From the NCBI GenBank assembly GCA_037039685.1, contig JAWNGF010000008.1:1736001-1800000 (forward strand): 64,000 bases of DNA, written 5' to 3'. Numbering within the stretch: position 1 is the first letter of the stretch; each line of letters opens with the position of its first letter. The stretch is from Ceratobasidium sp. AG-K (taxonomy: Eukaryota; Basidiomycota; Agaricomycetes; Cantharellales; Ceratobasidiaceae). Below are positions 8,228 through 18,968 of this stretch, one piece after another. A model generated the notes under the pieces. That model was not told the origin of the DNA, searched no databases, and saw only the letters and a list, made by a program, of their open reading frames with translations. Position numbers and translations under genes: made by a program.

Positions 8228-10612
8228 ACGGTGGTCTAGGAAAAAACCTAGCCAACGGATGCAATCCTTAGGGTGTAGGATATCTTTGGCACAAGGCCCA
8301 AGCCTAACCGCTAAGTTGGTTGCCATGTCCTTTGGGCTTTTGGCAAAGTGAATAAGTTCAGTTTTGTCCATTTCAGCTGATAGACCAAAGTCCTTCAGGC
8401 CGTCCTGGACGCAACCAATATTGTGGGCAAGATCCTCAACCCTGATGTTTTGAGTGGGCCCTATACAACTGATGAGAAGGTCGTCAATATAGGCGTGTAT
8501 GGAAACGCCGTCCACCCGCAAGAGGTGATCAATGAGTGGGGCAGTGTAGATGGAAGAAATGATAGGAGAGATGGGGGACCCTTGTGGGACGCCACGATTA
8601 CCAAGAGTGAAAAATGAGAGTACGTCACCGTTGAGCCAAAATGCGGCGGTGCGATCTGATAAGAACGATTGCAACCAATCGCAGACTCCAACGGGAAAGC
8701 CGAACCGAGAGCAGATTTTGACAAGGGTGGAGTGATTGATGTTGTTGAAGTAACCGGAAATATCCATCAGAGCAACAGACATTCCCTTCTTGCAGTTGTG
8801 AGTAGCATGAATGTCGTGAATGAGCAACAATCCGGTGTCCAGGCACGAGGACTTGTCACGTCCCCCAAACTGATCCAGCGGTATGAGGTTATGCTTGCCT
8901 GCAAGCGCTGACATGTGCGTAGCCACTATCCGCTCAAATAATTTGGAGGTCGTCTTGAGCAGTGAGATAGGACGGTAGGACTTGGGTGCCGCCCAGTTGT
9001 ATTGGTTGGGTTTGGGTATAGGGGCAATGATAGCCAAGCGGAAACACTTGGGATGGAAACCATTAGTAATGAAGGAATTGAAGAGTTTAACAAACGTGTC
9101 AGGGGTGGCTTCAAATGCCCATTTGAGGGACTTATAGTTAGTGCCAAATGCCCCGGGTGCGGATTTGTTATGGCATTGTGAGAGATTGTCCCTGATTTCA
9201 CTGGCAGAGATGTATGGGAAAGGGAGAGTGGGGCACTGTGGGAGCGCGTCAATGATTTTGGAGGAGACTTGAACGTTGGCATTGGGGAAGAAGGTCCTTT
9301 CGAACACTTCTGCCTTTTGCTCGTTGTTGACCACGATACCGCCCGCATGTTGTAGGGACGGTATGTTGTAGGACTTGCGGCCTCGGTACCACTGGTTGAT
9401 GGACCATATGTTTTCAGAATTGGCGGTGGCGCAGATCTCGTTGAAGAAATCTTGCTTGGCAGTCTTGATAGTGTACCATAGGTGGCTGGAGGCCTCCTTG
9501 GTATCTGCGAGTGGTGCATTGTTTCGACGAAGTCTAACAACGTTAGCTAACGCGTCATCGCATGATTTGTTCCACCATGGGGCCCGGGCCTTGCGCTCCC
9601 TGACCACTATTTTCTCCATGGTGAGCTTGGTGGCTTGGTTCATCGCTTCCAACAGCCGTAACACTGTGGTTTCAATATCTTCCAAGGTGTCAAAGAGTAT
9701 GGGTGACTCATCCATCAAGGACTTGTAGACTGAGACCCACTCCTTCCTTTTGGACTCGTCAGTGTGATAGATTGTTCTGGACTTTGAAGGAATGTTGGGA
9801 CCCGGTGCCGAGATGTCAAAGGAGATGCCAGCATGGTCCGAGCCGAGGCCCAGACCAAAGTCTGCATCCCAGTTCGAGACCAGGTCATGTGAGTTGAGGT
9901 AAGCATTGGAAATCGTGTAGTCAAGGATGGATTTGGAATCCTTCCCCTCCCTTGTGTGAGTCGTGAGGTTGTTATGGATAACTGAATCAGTGTTGTGAAT
10001 CCACGCCAGGAAGTCGTTTCCCAACAAGGAGGTTGTGCCCTTAGCTCCAGGGAACTGGGCGAGGTCATGATGTTGGACGTTAAAATCCCCTGCAAACAGA
10101 GTAGGGGTCATATGGTGGGGGTGTGCAAAGAAGTCCCATAGGGCGGACCCATGCTCCTTTCCATGAAAATAAACAGGCATAAGGACGAAATCAAGGCTCC
10201 CCAGAGAGATCTCCAGAGAGAAATAATAGCAAGTGGCTGGTGCATCAGGAAGAATATGCGCACACAGGTTGCGGCCTTTGCGCACGTACACAATCACTGA
10301 CGGGGCCGACTCAGACAGATTAATAGGCGGGGTGAAGACGTCCCACTGCCGAGTGGCAGTTGCACCATAAAGGCGCCGGAACGGGTCATGGTTGTCCCGG
10401 GCATTCCCAATAGGGCCCCACCACGGGTCGGAGAAAATAAGAATATCAAAGTCAGAATAAATCTCACCAGAGAGAATGGCATGGGCGTGAAACAATGATT
10501 TTGCGATATTTAGCTGTAGCGCATGACGAGTGATCAGGTCATCAGCAGTGACAGCCACAGGGGGCCTTTGGAGGCCCTCGTCCTGCTGCAACGCCAAAGG
10601 GTCTTCAGGCAT
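8228..10612 (-). CDS. LINE ORF2: AP-like endonuclease and reverse transcriptase (3' interrupted)
   Basis: Start ATG 10612-10610 lies inside the end of ORF1 (shared 8 nt ATGCCTGA). The N-terminal 300 residues are an exonuclease-endonuclease-phosphatase domain, with the GDFN motif (LFAGDFNVQHHDL) and the terminal SDHAGISF motif. After a linker come the RT fingers and palm: YRPISLL, the SVALMDISGYFN motif A region, GVPQGSPISP, and the catalytic YIDD (AYIDDLLIS). At 8228 element A interrupts the frame, and the protein continues at 295-1. I see no other stop or shift in the 795 codons, so before A landed this ORF could have been active. Confidence 0.92.
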
Positions 10613-12239
10613 CAACAACAATTGGGGTGGGTGCAGCTCCAGTTACGGGAGCGGGGTTGGGGTTTGAGGCATGGGTGATTGGGCCAGCCTTGTTGGTCTT
10701 GTCTTCTTTGTCATCTTGAGTCATGTTGATGGGATTTTGTGGGTCTCCGCCCTCAGATGGGGGAACGGAATTGCGGACTTTGGCTTCTGCCAACGCCTCT
10801 TGTAGACCTCGGCGGTAGCCTTGGCGCTTTGGGCAGTTGGGGTCACCAAACTCGTGTGCACCTTTGCAGGCACAGCACTTGGCTGGGTGGGTACACTTGG
10901 TGCCGTCAGTGATGTGAGTATATCCCTCTTTCTTGCACGCCTGGCACTTGGCGTGGTGAGTGGTGGTGGTGTGGCTGTTGCCGCAAAGGGAGCAGTGGAC
11001 AGGGCGGTTGCAGTTGTGCGGGTTGGGGCACTTGTATGAGCAGCAACGAGTGCAGATTGACATTCGAGGCTTCTCGATAAATGCTTGAATGATTGAGGGG
11101 CCTTTGCGCATACCAAAACCAATGCTGAGGTTTTGTAGCTCTTCAAGAGCAGTCTTGTTTGGGTCTTTGACGGACATGATGACCTTGGCATGGCGGTTGC
11201 CGTCCGTGTTGATTTGATTAGGGTGTTTGAGCCAGCGGGGAAGCGTGGCCATCGGGTACTTCTTGATGAACGAGTCGGGGAGAACTTCGAGGAGTTGGAT
11301 CCTCAACGTCTCATTGGAGGACATCCGTCTCGGCGACGAGGTCTTCACTAGCAACATAGAAGTGAGTAGGTACGTGAGAGATGAGAATCTTGGTCCATTC
11401 GACGTTGCGTGTGAGAACGCCCATGCCAGGAGCTTGTAAATTGCGAATCATGCCTGCCGACCACTTGTCAACATCCGACTCTTTGGTTTCAGGCGCAAAA
11501 TCAATGCTGATATGTCCAGCCGGTGTGAAACCAGCGGAGATACAGCGCGGGTAAAGGCCCTTGCCGTTTTTGTGCTCGATTTTCTTGAAATATTTGCAGA
11601 CCCGGTTGTGAACGCGCTGGTGCAAGTTGTGCATGAACCAGTCCTTCGGTAGGCTGGGGGTGAACTTGATGAGGAAACGCGGGCCACAAGGGGCGGACGT
11701 CGAATCCTTGTTGTGGGTGGTCTTGTTGTTAGGCTTGGGTTGGGTAAAGGTGACCTTGGGGCTGCCGCAATTGTCAGTAGGCGCTTGATTTCCAGCAGCC
11801 TTGGCTGTGTCCGCAAAGGACTTCTTGGCTTCCTGCTGACTGGGGTTACCTACAGAGTTAGCAGGTTTAACCGTAGTGTTAAATTTGAAAGAGTTGTGAA
11901 CAAGGGCGGGTTTGGCCGTAAGGGCCTTTACTATGGCGGCTTTGTTGACTGTCAGGACGCTCAAGGCAGGCGCCGTGGGGCCATTCTCGTATTTCTTGGC
12001 AAGGTCTGCAAGGGCTTTCTTGACCATGGTCACCTTCTCCTCGGGTTTATGGCCCGGGGCATTGGCGTCCTTGGGAGTCAGCGTACTCGAGAGCGGGACG
12101 TATTTGGTTTTTTTGCGACGGTTGCGGGATGGGACGGTATGAAAACCGTTGGCCCTCTTGGGTAGATCTTTGGTAGCGCCGGCAGGCTTGGGCAAGGGGG
12201 CTCAGACCGTACTGGGCGAGTTTGACGATTCTCACTCAT
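10605..12239 (-). pseudogene. LINE ORF1 (zinc-knuckle RNA-binding protein) with two frame breaks
   Basis: The likely start is ATG 12239-12237, which overlaps the end of ORF0 by 8 nt (ATGAGTGA). The first frame shift is at the G5 run 12196-12200 (C5 on the coding strand), after about 15 codons. The frame then runs to a stop at 11313-11311. A second one-base shift near 11315-11335 leads into the last frame (11357-10605). The N-terminal part is basic and low-complexity. The middle has an RRM-like stretch ending GMGVLTRNVEWTKI. The C-terminal half holds a cysteine array (CTRCCSYKCPNPHNC, CSLCG, CQACKKEGYTH, CCACKGAHEFGDPNC) typical of LINE ORF1 zinc knuckles. The breaks may be copy-specific decay or sequence errors. 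Confidence 0.8.
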
Positions 12240-13422
12240 CCACGGTCACTGGTGCCATGTCCTTGTCCGATAGCTTGATCCACTTTCCAAACTTTGTTGG
12301 ATCCCATTGGGCTAGAATCTCTTTGCAATTGTCAACGGAAGCACGAGTGCGGTTAGCAACAAAAAGGTTAAACTGGACAAGTTTAATTGCAGAATGTTTG
12401 GCTGCGTTTGCAACCTCTGGGTCAGCGTTGGGTATGTAGGGTTTGCTGATAAGGTCGTCCAAAACGGGTGACTTGTTGCGTTCTTGGGGAGGTGGGGTGG
12501 GTTCCCAATGCTGAGTGCCCTCCCACGATTTGGCGCGAAATTTGGGAATGGAGACAGGGGGTTCAATGTAAGCCGAATTTCCATTGTAGGCTTTGATGAT
12601 GTCTTTGAAGTTGTCTGGTGAGCCCGGTTGGGAGCCAGCCGGAGTAGCCATGGGTGTGGCGAGTCGATTAATGGCGGAGTCTACAAAATTGTGGAAACTG
12701 TTGGCTTGATTGAGTAATTCGTAATACACCCTCCATTCTGAGTTCAAAAGGGGGGCGAGATCGTAGTTGAGTCTTGACAAGATAGCCTCCACAATCGCTT
12801 GGAAGGGTTTACGGATGGAGTCAACCAGAGCCAGCCCGTGTGAAGCAAGGAAATGTTCCTGCGGGACTGCGAGGTGCCTATGGGCTTTAAAATCAATGTC
12901 AGCAGCAAGGGAGGCGCAGATCTGCGTGGTCTCCCCCATGGCCTCAATAACGTATTTGTTGGGTGGGATGTTATGGGTAAGAGTGAAGGCAGTTTTGTTG
13001 CTAGTGAGATCCGATAGATCTGGGATACAAGTAAACAGGTTGGCGATGCCGTTGCCCGCCTGGGTAGAGATTTCAACCAAAGGGAATCTGGACGTTACAT
13101 TGATATCAGCTTCCAACATGCACTGGACACTGCTGGGCGTGACACTCCTGGCACGCGGAATGGTGATGCATATGTCTCCAGCATTGCTCCGGGCAATGCT
13201 AGACGATCGTTTGACGGGTTGTTTCTTGCCGTACGTGCGTACAGGCCTGGGTATAGGGTTGTAGCGGGGAGTTTCTGTGTCGTCTTTTTGAATCAGTCCA
13301 AGTTCTGCTGGCACCTGGGGGGGTGACGAGACTCGGGATGGGGGCAGTTGAACATTCGGAGCATCTATAGGCAGCACAGAAGGCAGGATATCAGGCGGGT
13401 TTGAATTTGAAATTGCAGACAT
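12232..13422 (-). CDS. LINE upstream ORF (ORF0), 396 residues, unknown function
   Basis: ATG 13422 to TGA 12232, fully open. No domain recognised. The first 110 residues are P/S/R-rich (for example RPVRTYGKKQPVKRSSS). The rest is predicted folded with mixed helices. Its last 8 nt (ATGAGTGA) contain the ATG of ORF1, the same geometry as the ORF1/ORF2 junction, so it appears to be part of the LINE and possibly the first cistron of a termination-reinitiation chain. It could also be the N-terminal half of an unusually long ORF1 that became split. Confidence 0.7.
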   Translation of the reverse strand: MSAISNSNPPDILPSVLPIDAPNVQLPPSRVSSPPQVPAELGLIQKDDTETPRYNPIPRPVRTYGKKQPVKRSSSIARSNAGDICITIPRARSVTPSSVQCMLEADINVTSRFPLVEISTQAGNGIANLFTCIPDLSDLTSNKTAFTLTHNIPPNKYVIEAMGETTQICASLAADIDFKAHRHLAVPQEHFLASHGLALVDSIRKPFQAIVEAILSRLNYDLAPLLNSEWRVYYELLNQANSFHNFVDSAINRLATPMATPAGSQPGSPDNFKDIIKAYNGNSAYIEPPVSIPKFRAKSWEGTQHWEPTPPPQERNKSPVLDDLISKPYIPNADPEVANAAKHSAIKLVQFNLFVANRTRASVDNCKEILAQWDPTKFGKWIKLSDKDMAPVTVDE

Positions 13423-13440
13423 GATAGTAACTGGTGGTAC

Positions 13441-15319
13441 TCATTGTCGACACATGTCACGTGACTCAAAGTCTGGCTGACAGAACAACGCCCGTCGACA
13501 ACAACAGTCTGTCCTTCCCTCCTCGCATTTGAAGTCCGGGCACTGAGCTCGCTTCTCAGCAATCTCGTCAAGCCCCCTCTCTTGCAAAATCTGCGCCATC
13601 CCTTTGAAATAGCCCGGGTATTGAGGGTGGTTGTTTGGGTAGTAAAAGGACTGAGCATGCCCGTTGGGTAGCTTCCCAGGCTCCATTTGAGGAGGTACGA
13701 ATTTTTTCCCCTTCTTCATATACGATTTTGGGAACTCTTCGGTGGGCTTCTTAGGCATATTACGGGCCGATATGGCGTCGTCTGGGCATTTTGTGTGTGA
13801 AGGGGCGTTGTCGTAGATAAATATGTGAGTGTATTTGGGGAATGATGCTTCGACGATTTTGACAGCGTTCTCCAGCTGCTTAAGCACTTGCTCGCATGTA
13901 AAATATCCATCTTGGCTGCTCCCAGGCCTGAATACCACCCGAGCAGTTTCGCTGAGCCCAAAATGTTTAAAGTAAGTTGTATTGATTCAATAACTGTCCG
14001 ACAAGCAACTCACCCGTTTTTTCCCTGCAACCAGCCAAATTCTGCACATACAAAGTCGGCAATCATAAGTGTGGCGCCATCTCCCTTCTTGAACAGCGTC
14101 GCATGTTCGTCCAAATGAACCCATTGTACAAGCCATCGATTGTTTGCAAAAAAGATTGACTCATTGTGAAACCAAACAAGTATTGGTTTTTTGCCAGGTA
14201 GTAGGTTGGGTGGACGGGTAGGATCAGGTATGCCATCTTCATTATATATCATTCTCAATTGTTCTGTTTTCTGCCAGAAAGGAACATATACCCATTGTCA
14301 GTACTCGACTACATCATCCCATTCGTGGCCGTCAAAGTATTGGCCCTTCGGCTCCAAACGCCACCGAAATCCACCACACCGCTGCATCCAGCGCTGTGCT
14401 GTGCGTAAGCTGATACACTTTGGTACTCCAAGCTCGGCACGGTTCTCTGGGATCGCTAGAAACTCCACAACATCCTCAGCATGGGCATATTTTCCAATTT
14501 TTTGTAGGTGTGCTTTGATTGCGAGTGCAACATCTTCCTGCTCCAGGATGGAAACATTCCACCATCCATGCTCATAGTATGGTAAGTCCCCCTCATCAAT
14601 TAATTTTTGGATCCACTTGCAGATTGACCTTGCATATGTGGCTCCCTTTCGCAGACCCTGTGCCACCAGTAACGATGCAGCAAGGAAACCCTTTGAGCTG
14701 TCACCAATAAAGTGATTTAGGCAGGTTTCCATTGCCTCAAATCAACACCAGGTCACAAAGTCCAGGTCGGCATAAATGTAGCCACCCGACTGACGTGGGG
14801 TCTGTGTTGCTGCATCGATCTGATCACGGGCTGCATGTGCTTCTGCGCTTGTGGGAGGTTGGTTGTGTGCTGACTTTGGAGTGTCTGCTGGCTCCTGGTC
14901 CATTGGTGCATCATCCACAGAGTCTGTTGGTACCCCATTTGAATCAGGCCCATTGTTATTTGGAAGTTGCAAGTTGGAAGGCAAAGATGGGATTTCTGGA
15001 AGTGGCTCTTGAATCCTTTCCAAAAAAGCTTCAAAAAGATGATAGTCTCATCTAAGTAAAAACAGCATATATAGACTATATGCACCACTTACCTGACTCG
15101 TTTCTGTCTATAAGTTCCTCTGATGACTGATTTTCAGGTGGGTTGAGGAATGCAACTGGTTGGGGATGGATTGGATTAAGAAGTACTCTTTTGGCCTTTG
15201 CCTATGATATAGATCCTAAATAAAACCTGAGAAAATTGTTGTGGTTCCAAACATACCGCATTGGTAGCTCTATGAGCTTTGGCCAACAAATGTCTTCTCT
15301 TCAGGCTTGGAGGAGGCAT
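13441..15319 (-). pseudogene. DDE-transposase-like gene, decayed and 3' truncated by the LINE
   Basis: I can build four exons: 15319-15257, 15201-15093, 15046-14014 and 13951 to about 13441. The introns are GT-AG with consistent phases (0, 1, 2); the third is 62 bp. The protein starts MPPPSLKRRHL. It has a helix-turn-helix-like middle (SKGFLAASLLVAQGL...LRTAQRWMQRCGGFRW) and then a DDE endonuclease-like part with FIYDNAPSHTK and FYYPNNHPQYPGYFKGMAQIL, blocks familiar from agaricomycete DDE_3-like proteins. Two in-frame TGA codons (14744-14742, 14300-14298) break exon 3; both could derive from CGA. After QPDF near 13455 the family sequence stops where the LINE begins. Whether it was a transposon gene or a domesticated derivative is open. 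Confidence 0.75.
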
Positions 15320-16563
15320 GAAAACAGAGTTGCTAAGGACCAAAGCCACAGGCCCCCAGAGTCCGTTGCTGAGCTAATGACATCTCGGGAAACAGTTGAG
15401 CCATTGTGGCGATGTCAATAAGCCATTTTTCATCACGTGCAGCCCCTCCGAGCTGGCAGTAATCTGAGAACTAGTTTTTTTATGTAGCGAAATACTCATT
15501 TTAAAGTGCATATATACATTTTTCGCGCAGTTTTGCGCATTTCCTTAGTTCCCAAATGTCGAAATTTGCTCCAGAAGGGGTGGAATCGCACATTTTTCAT
15601 GAATTTTGGCCCATTGCCAACAGCTTCTGATAAGCGCCAAAGTCAGGTAGTGGCCGGTTGATGACGCCTCCTTTAGTCAATTTCCAATCAGAGCTTACAA
15701 GCGCCAGTGATGCTTTTCTGTTTCCTCCCTCCATTTTCTGTCAACGTTGACATTGGCCTTCAACTAGACTCACAGTCGGCTCTTGGCTGGGGGCTTCTGC
15801 CTACCAATTGAACGCACTCAACCCATGCTTCTTGTTGCCCTCATCATCCACGCCCCAGGCCATCGGCAAATTGGCTGTAGGCTCGGAAGCGCTTACAAAC
15901 CACATTGAAACAGCTTGCAAATGCCGGAATCTCCGCAACCCTCAAAATCTTCCAAGGGGAGGTTTTAATCGAAAGAATGCTACCAACTAACTCGGAAATC
16001 CACTGGTCGCCCAATATAATCGTTTTATAAGTAGACACCATGAAGGAAATAACAAATCATTCGTAAAATTGTAATCATCAGCTGCGGTATACACCCAAAT
16101 GCTATACAAGTGAAAGGATTACATATAATCAGATCATGATGAACCACGCAGGCATAGTTGAGGGATTTCAATAAGAAGGGATCTGTCTAGAACTTCTTAA
16201 TCGTGTAGATAATTTCTAACCATTTGTGATACTCAAACAATGAACGGAGTTGACAATGATTGAGTCCTCCTTGTAAGGTCTTGCGAACCCCCTCTCAGGA
16301 TGAGTAAGAGCCAACATAATCGTGTGATACCACATGATGTCTTTTGCTCTAATCGGTTTTGTCCCCTTTTCGAGCCATTATCAGCAAAGTGAGACCATTA
16401 TGTGGTTATCCAATCTATTACCAAACAGTCACTGAATCCTTTCCTGCAGCCATTATTCCCCTGGATCCACAATTTGATGTATGGCTATTAGACTCAGAAT
16501 TCATTGGCATCTTTTATGTACACATAGATAAGCCAATGCATGGTTTGATATACCTTATCCTAG
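15320..16563. other. Intergenic stretch, nothing recognised
   Basis: About 1.2 kb between the DDE-like pseudogene and the DUF6698-like gene. Base composition is AT-rich, and frames are short on both strands. I find no tRNA, repeat or coding signature. The part next to 15319 probably contains the 5' UTR and promoter of the pseudogene; the part next to 16564 is the 3' flank of the next gene. Confidence 0.5.
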
Positions 16564-18119
16564 CTAACCGACTTGTTGATTCGATCCTTCACCTGCAGGT
16601 TTGTCATCCAAACCACCTTGCTGACGACGCGCCTCTGCCTGTGCACGCAAATGTGCTACCATGCTGGATTGTTTGGTTTTGGGATTGGTGCGCTTTGGAG
16701 GAAAGAGCTGACTGTATACAAGTTAGATTGAGCATGACACATTGAGAAACATTGACTTACATGTCCCACCATTTGAGCAGGGCCTTCGTCTCTTCTTCAC
16801 ACACCGGGTCGGTCAAGTATGCAACAATGTTGTTGTAGAATTGTTGGTAGTCAAATGTATTCCGCTGACTGTTGAAGGAGGGTTCACTTGAGAGCACAAA
16901 CCAAACCTAAAGTCACACATAGTTGTTAGGTTGGCAATAGCATCAGAATTAAACAAGCAATTGAACCTCAACTGCAACGTAGGCCAGGAGCCCAGGTGTA
17001 ACCCCTTCCATTTTGTAAGTCTCGGCCTTAGACTTCCGATTGGACCTATGGTTGGGTTCATTTTCTACAGCAGCTGCACTACGTGGAAGGATGACTGAAC
17101 GAGTAGCCTAACATGTTTAGGCCGGTTAACTAGGGCATATTAGCATGCGGTTGGGAATTACTGACCCAAAGCATCAAATCACTTTGCAGGAGACCCTTTG
17201 ATAGGTTGCCGAGGTCCGCTTGACAGTCTTTGTAGAGAAATGCCGGCCAGAAACCAGTTGCAACCATAGGGGGGTCAAGCTCGTTTTGAAATTTATCCTG
17301 TGCACTGGATGAAACCAGGGTTATCAGTTGAACTCATGAAACAGCTATTGTCTCAAACCTTTCATTGCTCCAGTCAACAATAATTGGCGCCAGGTACATA
17401 GCGCATTCAGGGTGGTTCAACCCTTGGTTGTGCTTTGAGTCTGGTTGGAGAGGGGGATTCCATTTCTGCCATTGCGACAGTGTTGTCTTGAACTTGTAGT
17501 TATCCTCCGTTTTTGCTGCCTTCTTGCCATAATCGAGCTGTTCTTAAACAGTTAGTAGGATGCTTGGTAACATTGAGTAAGAAGGGATATCTACCACTTA
17601 CACGATGGCAAATGGAGCTCCAATCCTCTGAGTCGTGGAGTCCCGGGATGTGTTCGGAGAGCATGAAAAATATATCATACAAGGCCCTTTTCCTTACGCG
17701 AAATGTGCAACACATCAGCTACATGGGCAATGTTCAGTCAATCTCAAATATCTCACTTGTCTGATGCGGAAGCCACTTCTAATTCAATCTCCTCCTTGGA
17801 GTCCGGTGCCAAGAGGGAAACGCCTGCATTGATTACTGCAAATGGCTCCCAGTACATATTGATGATTTGGGTGACTAAGCGAGCTGCAATGCCATACTCA
17901 TTGGCTGTTTGCTTCTTTGCAGACAGGATGATCCTATAATTGGCCTGGTTAGCTTCTGAGACACCTGCTTCAATATATATGTTTTACTTACGCTCTGTGT
18001 TTCTTATGGGCAGGTCTGTCATTGTCCTCTGGTTGGGGGCTTTGAGATTCACGTTCTCGACGGCGGTTACAATCACGTGGCTGATCATTGCCAGCAACCG
18101 GATTTGCAAGTTGAGGCAT
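16564..18119 (-). CDS. DUF6698-like protein, complete eight-exon gene
   Basis: Exons on the minus strand: 18119-17992, 17933-17757, 17692-17602, 17537-17359, 17304-17162, 17094-16967, 16906-16761, 16711-16564. All introns are GT-AG, 49-66 bp, and the phases join without a stop to give 379 residues (1140 nt including TAG). The N-terminus (MPQLANPVAG) is polar. The core carries GLNHPECAMYLAPIIVDWS, ATGFWPAFLYKDCQADLG and FNSQRNTFDYQQFYNNIV, then LKWWDIQLFPPKR. These resemble the fungal DUF6698 blocks (RGFNHPLTG..., WP.FLY, ...FYN.., WWN.QIFP) as I remember them. The function of that family is unknown; many members lie near transposons in agaricomycetes. An intact open frame suggests a real gene. 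Family assignment is moderate, the exon model good. Confidence 0.75.
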
Positions 18120-18471
18120 TTCAACGACTGGGGGCAAAGCTAGATATTTCAAAGAGGCCAGCTGTACTTATGTATATCTAGAATGCTGTCGTATGAGTCT
18201 ATAATCTTGGGTTTCCTGTGTGAGTTGTAACATACACAATGGATTGCCATTGTGATAGACCAACCTGGATACAAGCACAATGTATGCTGAGGTGGCAGGT
18301 CCCAGTTGCTAAGTTATCTCTTCTGTTGTCACATGCCACACATTCTTGTAGACAACTGTAGTGGTTTTGTCCTCCAGCTTTTCTAAAATGGTTGGTTTTG
18401 AAGCTTTGTCATGTATCCCTGACTACACATTGAACAAACCGTTGTCTCTTTGCCCTATGAGCAAAGCAAGG
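18120..18471. other. Upstream region of the DUF6698-like gene up to the B1 border
   Basis: 352 bp without a long frame. It should hold the promoter of the minus-strand gene starting at 18119. The last five bases before the B1 LTR are CAAGG, which do not match the five bases on the other side of B1 (TGCAT). Confidence 0.5.
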
Positions 18472-18926
18472 TGTCGTAAGCTTCTTCTTGGTGGCTGTAA
18501 GGCAAGCCGCGATGGGGAGTGGACGGCACTAAGACCTAAGTGACCTCTTGAACCGCAACACACTTAAGTGTCTGTAGGCTCTTGAGGGTAGGGGTGGTTC
18601 TAAGTGTCACTCAAAGGGGATGTTTTGACAAGACAAAACAAGCTGGGGTTACCAGGCTTGTTGGTCCTCTATATATATACCAGAAAAGGCCGAGTCATAC
18701 AAGGCGCAGCCACATGAGTCATACAGTCAACAAGTCAGGAGTGTCCAAGTGAGTCATGCTGTATGAACAGACATGACTCGTACAAAGCACAGCCACGTTA
18801 CACAATGTAACAGAATAACCACAAGAAGGTGGCAACGCGGCAAATGGAGACGAGAACGTAACGTAAAGAAGGAGACAGGAGGGCGAGACAACGGGCGAGT
18901 CCGATGGAGTGAGCTAGCTCACGACA
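18472..18926 (-). repeat. 3' LTR of B1
   Basis: 455 bp, repeated at 52725-53179. Read on the minus strand it starts TGTCGTGAGC and ends TTACGACA. Differences from the other copy include CpG-type changes (GACAAG versus GATGAG, CCACG versus CCGCG, in plus-strand reading). Confidence 0.93.
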
Positions 18927-18941
18927 TTACTCCCCCTTAAG

Positions 18942-18968
18942 AGTCCGTTTGGGGGACCTGAACGGACC
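18942..18968 (-). other. Stem-loop before the polypurine tract of B1
   Basis: On the minus strand GGTCCGTT (18968-18961) faces AACGGACT (18949-18942). The stem starts at the last base of the ORF3 stop. Compared with B3 an A-T pair is replaced by G-C. The polypurine tract GGGGGAGTAA follows up to the LTR at 18926. Confidence 0.7.

Larger units (their letters stand above)
8228..13440 (-). mobile_element. APE-type LINE (non-LTR retrotransposon), main part
   Basis: The minus-strand order is ORF0 (13422-12232), ORF1 with zinc knuckles (12239-10605) and ORF2 with AP-endonuclease plus RT (10612-8228). It continues beyond element A into 295-1 and out of the window. The 5' end lies close to 13440, where the sequence of a DDE-transposase-like gene is cut short. 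The 3' end and its target duplication are not in the window. Gag-like ORF1 with multiple CCHC motifs plus an APE-RT ORF2 fits the Tad/I-like fungal LINEs; the exact clade is not decided. Confidence 0.88.

Noticed and set aside
13716..13961. 81-codon frame overlapping the last exon of the DDE-like gene
   Set aside because: Frame shadow; the conserved blocks DNAPSH and FYYPNNHPQYPGYFKG lie in the other frame, which joins in phase to the upstream exon.
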